NCBI RefSeq assembly: GCF_030362935.1
Contig: NZ_JAUCDY010000022.1
Coordinates: forward strand, 1 to 9,154
From: Thiopseudomonas acetoxidans
GTDB taxonomy: Bacteria; Pseudomonadota; Gammaproteobacteria; Pseudomonadales; Pseudomonadaceae
Length of the DNA stretch: 9,154 nucleotides
Reading direction: 5' to 3'
Positions 5,648 to 9,154 of this stretch are shown here, piece by piece (positions within the stretch are counted from its first letter, which is position 1; each line of letters starts with the position of its first letter). Below the pieces are notes generated by a model. It had not been told where the DNA came from. It searched no databases and saw only the letters and a program-made list of their open reading frames with translations. The position numbers and the translations under genes were made by a program.

Positions 5648-6199
5648 CTTGGCAAAACATTACAACTTATTATCACGCATACCTTGTCACCGTATTTAAA
5701 GCTTACATATTACTCTGATTACCAACCACCTCATTTTTAAATCAAGATAGCGCTGGAAGGTGTTTTGAGCATGCTGCTTTGCTCGCGTATTCGTGCTGTT
5801 TTTGCGTGAAATGTGACTTTTACAGTTATATATTTAAACTGAAAGCTGGCTAAAAGCCATCGCACTAAGGTATATGCCTGATAGCCAAGCTTGGGCTTCA
5901 GGCTAAAGTGCTGGGTCTGTATACAAAGTAAAATCCAGATCGGTCGCACCTGTGGGCTGGTTGCAGGTCGCGTAGGGTTTAGCTGTTTCTTCTAGCATAG
6001 GCAATTGTTCAGTCAGCATTTAAGAGCGCTACCCGAGCCGTCCGCAGACTTGCTTGGACTCAATCAGTCGAACCGTTGTGCCATGCCTTCGACAGGCTCA
6101 GGCTACGGGGGCGGTGGCTGTGCTACCGAAGTTAGCCCATCGAGGTCTAGGTTGCGTGATGGAGTCTGGTTAGGGATGGCTTTTTCGGTGGTGTGGATC
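5648..6199. other. Non-coding stretch between the IS and the porin terminator
   Basis: No gene is supported here. Bases 5648 to ~5860 are AT-rich and probably contain the original promoter of the minus-strand cluster, now cut off by the IS; I could not pick a convincing -35/-10 pair. A strong hairpin is at 5876-5903 and an ACCTG/CAGGT inverted pair is at 5947-5970. At 6086-6102 CCTTCGACAGGCTCAGG resembles a short repeat seen widely between genes in proteobacteria. The open frames at 5737-5949 (minus) and 6005-6256 (plus) look random and cross these structures. Confidence 0.55.
5876..5903. repeat. Strong hairpin of unknown role
   Basis: The outer arms GCCTGA and TCAGGC and the inner arms AGCC and GGCT give a 10-bp stem with one bulged T and a 7-base loop containing AAGCTT. 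No U-tract follows on either strand, so it is not a typical intrinsic terminator. Confidence 0.5.
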
Positions 6200-6229
6200 A
6201 AAAAAACCCAGCCGGAGCTGGGTTTTTTT
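6200..6229. terminator. Strong bidirectional intrinsic terminator
   Basis: The stem CCCAGC/GCTGGG with loop CGGA is flanked by seven A on the left and seven T on the right, so it works on either strand. It lies 24 bases past the porin stop codon and should end that transcript. Confidence 0.93.
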
Positions 6230-6252
6230 ATGTTTCAACTAACTAGCAATAC

Positions 6253-7416
6253 TTAGAATGCATATTTAGCTTGTACGCGGAATGCTGTGCCTTTGTTAGC
6301 CAAGCCGCCTTCGTGTGTTTGACCTGAAGAATACACACCACCAACAGTTCCTAGTACACTACCATCAGCTCTTTGCGCTTTTACTTTAGCATGTTGCAAC
6401 TCTGCACCCCACTCGATGCCGTTGTCAGCTTGGTAGAAAGCGTTTAACCATACACGCTGAGCTGTTCCAGCCTTATCCTTAACAGCTTTACCTGGCTCTT
6501 GCTGAGCGATGGCGTTTTTATCCCACTTACTTGCCTCTACAGCAAGGTTAGTGCGAACCTTCTCATTAATACGGTAGGTTAACGCAGCAGATACGTGTGT
6601 ACCTTTTGCCGCATCAGCTCGGTATACTTTGCCAGTAGTATCAAGCTTTTTATTGGTAACACCAGCATTATGAGTTAGACCCAGCTTTACAGTTGCATCA
6701 CCCATAGGGATTGCAGTACCAACAGTGAAGCGCGTAAAACGCTTGTCCTTACCGCTAGACTTAGTACCGCCTGTAGCACCGCTATTTACAGCCTTTTTGT
6801 TTTGCGCATAGTTGGTTACTGCTGTAAACACTTTAATGCCATTGAAGTTACCTTCAAAGTTTGCAGTTACTGCAGGCGCAACACTTTTTTGTGCTGCATC
6901 TTCTTTACTGTTGTTTTGACTTTCAATCGAAAGACCGAAGCTCATGCTGTCATCTAGCTTGAATTTTTTACCTAACAACAGAGGACGCGGTCCGTCAACC
7001 TGATAACTAACTAGCCCGTTACCAGTAGTATCAATGGTTTCTGCTAATGCAACTAGGTTAGTACCGAATGACCAAGTTTGACCACCTATGATGCCGTCTT
7101 CAGTAGCGAAGTAAGCATGACGCAAGGTGCTGTTTTGTAGTCTCTGCTCCCAGAAAAAGGTGGTGCCGATTTCTTTGTTAGTGTAGCTGACGTTAATGCG
7201 TGAGTTACCCGCATCGAAGTCGCTGTTGAACTTGTCGTTTACAGCTGACTTTTTGTCACCAGTTTTTGCAACAGAAAAAATAGCTGAAACATAACCACCA
7301 ACAGACAGCTTATGCTCGCTGGTGTCTACTACTGTGTATGCCTGAGCTGAGTTTGCTGCTACAGCTAGTGCGAGTGGCAGGGCTAATGTGCCTGCGATTT
7401 TTGTGTACAGTTTCAT
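6253..7416 (-). CDS. DcaP-like outer-membrane porin
   Basis: This 387-residue precursor has a classic signal peptide: a basic start (MKLYTKIAG), an Ala/Leu core and a cleavage site after AQA at residue ~26. The mature protein shows alternating beta-barrel strand patterns and ends in an aromatic residue (KYAF), the usual signal for outer-membrane insertion. The block LRHAY...GGQTWSFGTNL followed by ALAETID resembles DcaP-type trimeric porins, which pass small anionic or dicarboxylate-like solutes. The substrate here is unknown, and a general Gram-negative porin call is the fallback. The frame extends to a GTG at 7428, but the purine run AAAAAGGTG and the signal-peptide start favour the ATG at 7416. 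The gene stands alone, between its own terminator and that of dgt. Confidence 0.82.
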   Translation of the reverse strand: MKLYTKIAGTLALPLALAVAANSAQAYTVVDTSEHKLSVGGYVSAIFSVAKTGDKKSAVNDKFNSDFDAGNSRINVSYTNKEIGTTFFWEQRLQNSTLRHAYFATEDGIIGGQTWSFGTNLVALAETIDTTGNGLVSYQVDGPRPLLLGKKFKLDDSMSFGLSIESQNNSKEDAAQKSVAPAVTANFEGNFNGIKVFTAVTNYAQNKKAVNSGATGGTKSSGKDKRFTRFTVGTAIPMGDATVKLGLTHNAGVTNKKLDTTGKVYRADAAKGTHVSAALTYRINEKVRTNLAVEASKWDKNAIAQQEPGKAVKDKAGTAQRVWLNAFYQADNGIEWGAELQHAKVKAQRADGSVLGTVGGVYSSGQTHEGGLANKGTAFRVQAKYAF

Positions 7417-7461
7417 GATGAGCATCACCTTTTTGATTATTCGAATTAATTCGTTAGCTAA

Positions 7462-7489
7462 TAGCGGTTCAGTAGGCTCGTCACCGCTA
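7462..7489. repeat. Inverted repeat in the porin leader region
   Basis: TAGCGGT (7462-7468) and ACCGCTA (7483-7489) form a 7-bp inverted pair with a 14-base gap. A 12-bp perfect palindrome CGAATTAATTCG (7442-7453) lies closer to the start codon. Both would be in the 5' leader if the TTGACA at 7519-7524 (minus strand) is the -35 box, though no good -10 follows it. They could be operator or leader structures; function is unknown. Confidence 0.4.
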
Positions 7490-7559
7490 GTTGCGAGACT
7501 GCATGCTTTTTAGAGGCTTGTCAACGCTCAAGAAGCTGAGTTTAGGACGAAGGTATGAC

Positions 7560-7587
7560 AAAAACGCTGCTTATTTGCGGTTTTTTT
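7560..7587 (-). terminator. Probable intrinsic terminator of dgt
   Basis: On the minus strand seven A are followed by CCGC, a 9-base loop, GCG and five T, ~31 bases past the dgt stop codon. The A and T runs extend the short GC stem. The GC part is only 3 bp with a bulge, so it is likely moderate in strength. Confidence 0.5.
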
Positions 7588-7617
7588 CATCTGCTGCGCT
7601 GAACTTTACCGAAGTGT

Positions 7618-8949
7618 TCAGGTCTGGCTCGACCCTCCGGTCATTTCTTTGGCTATATGACTGGCGTAGTTGTCGGTCATACCACCTATATAGTCAATGA
7701 TGCGCAGAAAGGATTGGTAGAGCGACCAGTGGGTTTGTGGCGCGCTGTTGCCGAGCAAGTCAAAAATCCTACGGTTTTTAAACGAGAGTTCACGCCCGCT
7801 ATGAAACTCCACTACCGCGCCACAAAACGCTTCGAGTAGTGTTTCCAGGGTGGAGTAGGCGCCGATTTCGTGCAAGGTTTTGCGTTTATCTTGGAATATT
7901 CTTTCGCGCGCTAGCTGTTTGGCATTAAGAATGCAGCTTTTGGCGGGGTCTTGCATGTGTTCAACCAGATCGCCTTGTAACTGGCCGTTTAATAATAGTG
8001 CTTGATTTTGCACAAAGGTGTGCGCTGCTGCTTGAGTTAGGTGCTCGATGGCTTTGCCGCGCAGGATTGCCAATTTGCGGCGACGCGAGTCATTGATACC
8101 GAGCTGGCGGTAGGTTTCTGGCAGGTCATCACCGACGAGGTTGAGTAATAGCTCTTCTACTTCGCTGTAGTCGAGTAGGTTCATTTCGATGCCGTCTTCT
8201 AGATCGATTAATCCGTAACAAATATCATCGGCAGCTTCGACCAGATACACCAAGGGGTGGCGCGCCCAGCGTTGTGGGCCGAGTTGTGGTAAGCCTAGTT
8301 TTTCAGCGATGTTTTCTAGGATGGGTAATTCGCTTTGGTAGCAGCCGAATTTTTGCGCTTTGTTGCCGGTTTGGCTGATTTGCTGGGCGGTCCAAGGGTA
8401 TTTTAAGAAGGCGCCCATGGTGGCGTAGGTTAGGCGCATACCGCCATCGAACTGGTGGTATTCCAGTTGGGTAAGGACGCGAAAACCTTGGGCGTTGCCT
8501 TCAAAGTTGAGGAAATCGGCTTGTTCGGCGCTGCTCATGCTATCAAGCCAGCCGCGCTCTAGTGCGTCGCGGAACCAGTGCCGCACGGCGTCTTCACCGG
8601 AATGCCCGAAGGGTGGGTTGCCGATGTCGTGGGCCAGGCAGGCGGATTGGACGATCATGCCCAGATCGCTGGGTTCGCTCCAGTTGGGCATCTGCTCACG
8701 CAGCATTTCTGCGACGAGCATGCCGAGGGAGCGGCCTACGCAACTGACTTCCAGTGAGTGGGTGAGCCTTGTATGAATAAGGTCATTGCTGGAGACGGGG
8801 TGGACTTGGGTTTTGCGCCCAAGTCGTCGAAACGCGCCGGAGAAAATCACACGATCGTGGTCTTTGTGAAACGGACTGCGCGCGATTTCTTCGGCGCTGT
8901 GGGTGAGTTTGCCTAAGCGCTCACGGGTTAAAAGACTGTGCCAATCCAT
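7618..8949 (-). CDS. dgt: Deoxyguanosinetriphosphate triphosphohydrolase (dGTPase-like HD-domain protein)
   Basis: This 443-residue cytoplasmic enzyme belongs to the dGTPase family, which splits dNTPs (classically dGTP) into deoxynucleoside and triphosphate and so adjusts dNTP pools. The HD-domain metal ligands are visible: H64 in TRLTHSLEV, the H107-D108 pair in CLAHDIGNPPFGH, and a later Asp in EAADDICYGLIDLEDG. H116 and E119 in the PFGHSGE block are also conserved in the family. The FSGAFRRLGRKTQV block (36-49) and the length fit the pseudomonad form. It begins at an ATG with a weak AAGAGC ribosome-binding site and has an extended -10 promoter close by. Some dGTPases affect phage growth by lowering dNTPs, but this one looks like an ordinary chromosomal copy. 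Whether it prefers dGTP cannot be told from the sequence. Confidence 0.95.
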   Translation of the reverse strand: MDWHSLLTRERLGKLTHSAEEIARSPFHKDHDRVIFSGAFRRLGRKTQVHPVSSNDLIHTRLTHSLEVSCVGRSLGMLVAEMLREQMPNWSEPSDLGMIVQSACLAHDIGNPPFGHSGEDAVRHWFRDALERGWLDSMSSAEQADFLNFEGNAQGFRVLTQLEYHQFDGGMRLTYATMGAFLKYPWTAQQISQTGNKAQKFGCYQSELPILENIAEKLGLPQLGPQRWARHPLVYLVEAADDICYGLIDLEDGIEMNLLDYSEVEELLLNLVGDDLPETYRQLGINDSRRRKLAILRGKAIEHLTQAAAHTFVQNQALLLNGQLQGDLVEHMQDPAKSCILNAKQLARERIFQDKRKTLHEIGAYSTLETLLEAFCGAVVEFHSGRELSFKNRRIFDLLGNSAPQTHWSLYQSFLRIIDYIGGMTDNYASHIAKEMTGGSSQT

Positions 8950-8984
8950 AGGTGCTCTTTGTTAGGTGTGTTTTAGATGTTGGA

Positions 8985-8993
8985 ATTATAGCA
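8985..8993 (-). promoter_or_regulatory. Extended -10 promoter of dgt
   Basis: On the minus strand TGCTATAAT is a perfect -10 box with the TGn extension, 35 bases upstream of the dgt start codon. No good -35 is visible at 16-18 bases, as expected for extended -10 promoters. REP-like sequence begins immediately upstream. Confidence 0.65.
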
Positions 8994-9051
8994 GTTCTGT
9001 GGCGCTCCTAGTGTTGGAGCATGGCTTCTGGGTAATGTGGGCACGGCTCTT

Positions 9052-9075
9052 GTGGGAGCGCATCTTATGCGCGAT
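9052..9075 (+). repeat. REP-like hairpin element
   Basis: A GTGGGAGC head is followed by a perfect 6-bp stem (GCGCAT, loop CTT, ATGCGC) and a GCGAT tail, a textbook Pseudomonas REP layout. A degenerate relative is at 2166-2180 (GCGCATCTTAGCGC, missing one base), and partial pieces are at ~8999-9035. Confidence 0.6.
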
Positions 9076-9154
9076 TGTGGAATGCACCCCATTTATTGGA
9101 CTGCGTTTACACAATTGTTTTCATACTTGAGTCTGTATTGTACGGGGCTCATTT

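Noticed and set aside
6005..6256. Plus-strand 83-codon frame
   Set aside because: It runs through the 17-base repeat and the whole bidirectional terminator, so it is not a gene.
8495..8776. Plus-strand frames opposite dgt
   Set aside because: They are shadows of the high-GC coding region of dgt; the dgt frame carries the HD motifs.
47..9149. GTACGGGGCT present near both edges of the window (about 51-60 and 9139-9148)
   Set aside because: A 10-base match with no extension and a different setting (one is part of the abiEii-end hairpin) is easily due to chance; there is no other sign of island-boundary direct repeats.
1..9154. CRISPR array, tRNA or rRNA genes
   Set aside because: No regularly spaced direct repeats, cloverleaf-like sequence or rRNA signature was seen on either strand.

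Overview
The window looks like a piece of a gammaproteobacterial chromosome, most probably Pseudomonadaceae. The right side carries a 443-residue dGTPase-like gene of the kind found in pseudomonads and a DcaP-like porin. Several intergenic stretches hold short hairpin elements of the Pseudomonas REP type (GTNGGAGC, a small stem-loop, then GCGA). This taxonomic call is inferred from gene content and style, not from a marker gene.

Layout, left to right. Positions 7-1777 are a complete AbiE-type toxin-antitoxin operon on the minus strand: abiEi antitoxin/repressor, then abiEii nucleotidyltransferase toxin, joined by an 8-bp start/stop overlap. Its promoter region has two inverted-repeat operators inside a larger, nearly symmetric dyad. 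Positions 1778-2330 are non-coding and hold REP-like hairpins. Positions 2331-4596 are four minus-strand genes, in transcription order a small zinc-ribbon protein, two small two-helix membrane proteins and an AT-rich FRG-domain protein. I do not recognise this set as a named system; it is the best candidate here for something undescribed. Positions 4615-5639 are an ISL3-family insertion sequence with perfect 24-bp inverted repeats and an 8-bp target duplication. Its transposase has lost the catalytic middle and is frameshifted. The element sits just upstream of the ribosome-binding site of the zinc-ribbon gene, so it has cut the four-gene cluster off from its original upstream DNA.

Positions 5640-6199 are non-coding with hairpins and end in a strong bidirectional terminator. 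From there to about 8990 the content looks like ordinary chromosome: a DcaP-like porin and dgt, both on the minus strand, each with its own terminator. The last ~200 bases hold REP-like debris and a stretch resembling an IS3-family end.

The left 5.7 kb therefore looks like an accessory island: a phage-defence-type TA operon, a possible second conflict or membrane module, and a decayed IS, lying beside housekeeping genes. Everything that codes convincingly, apart from the broken transposase, is on the minus strand.
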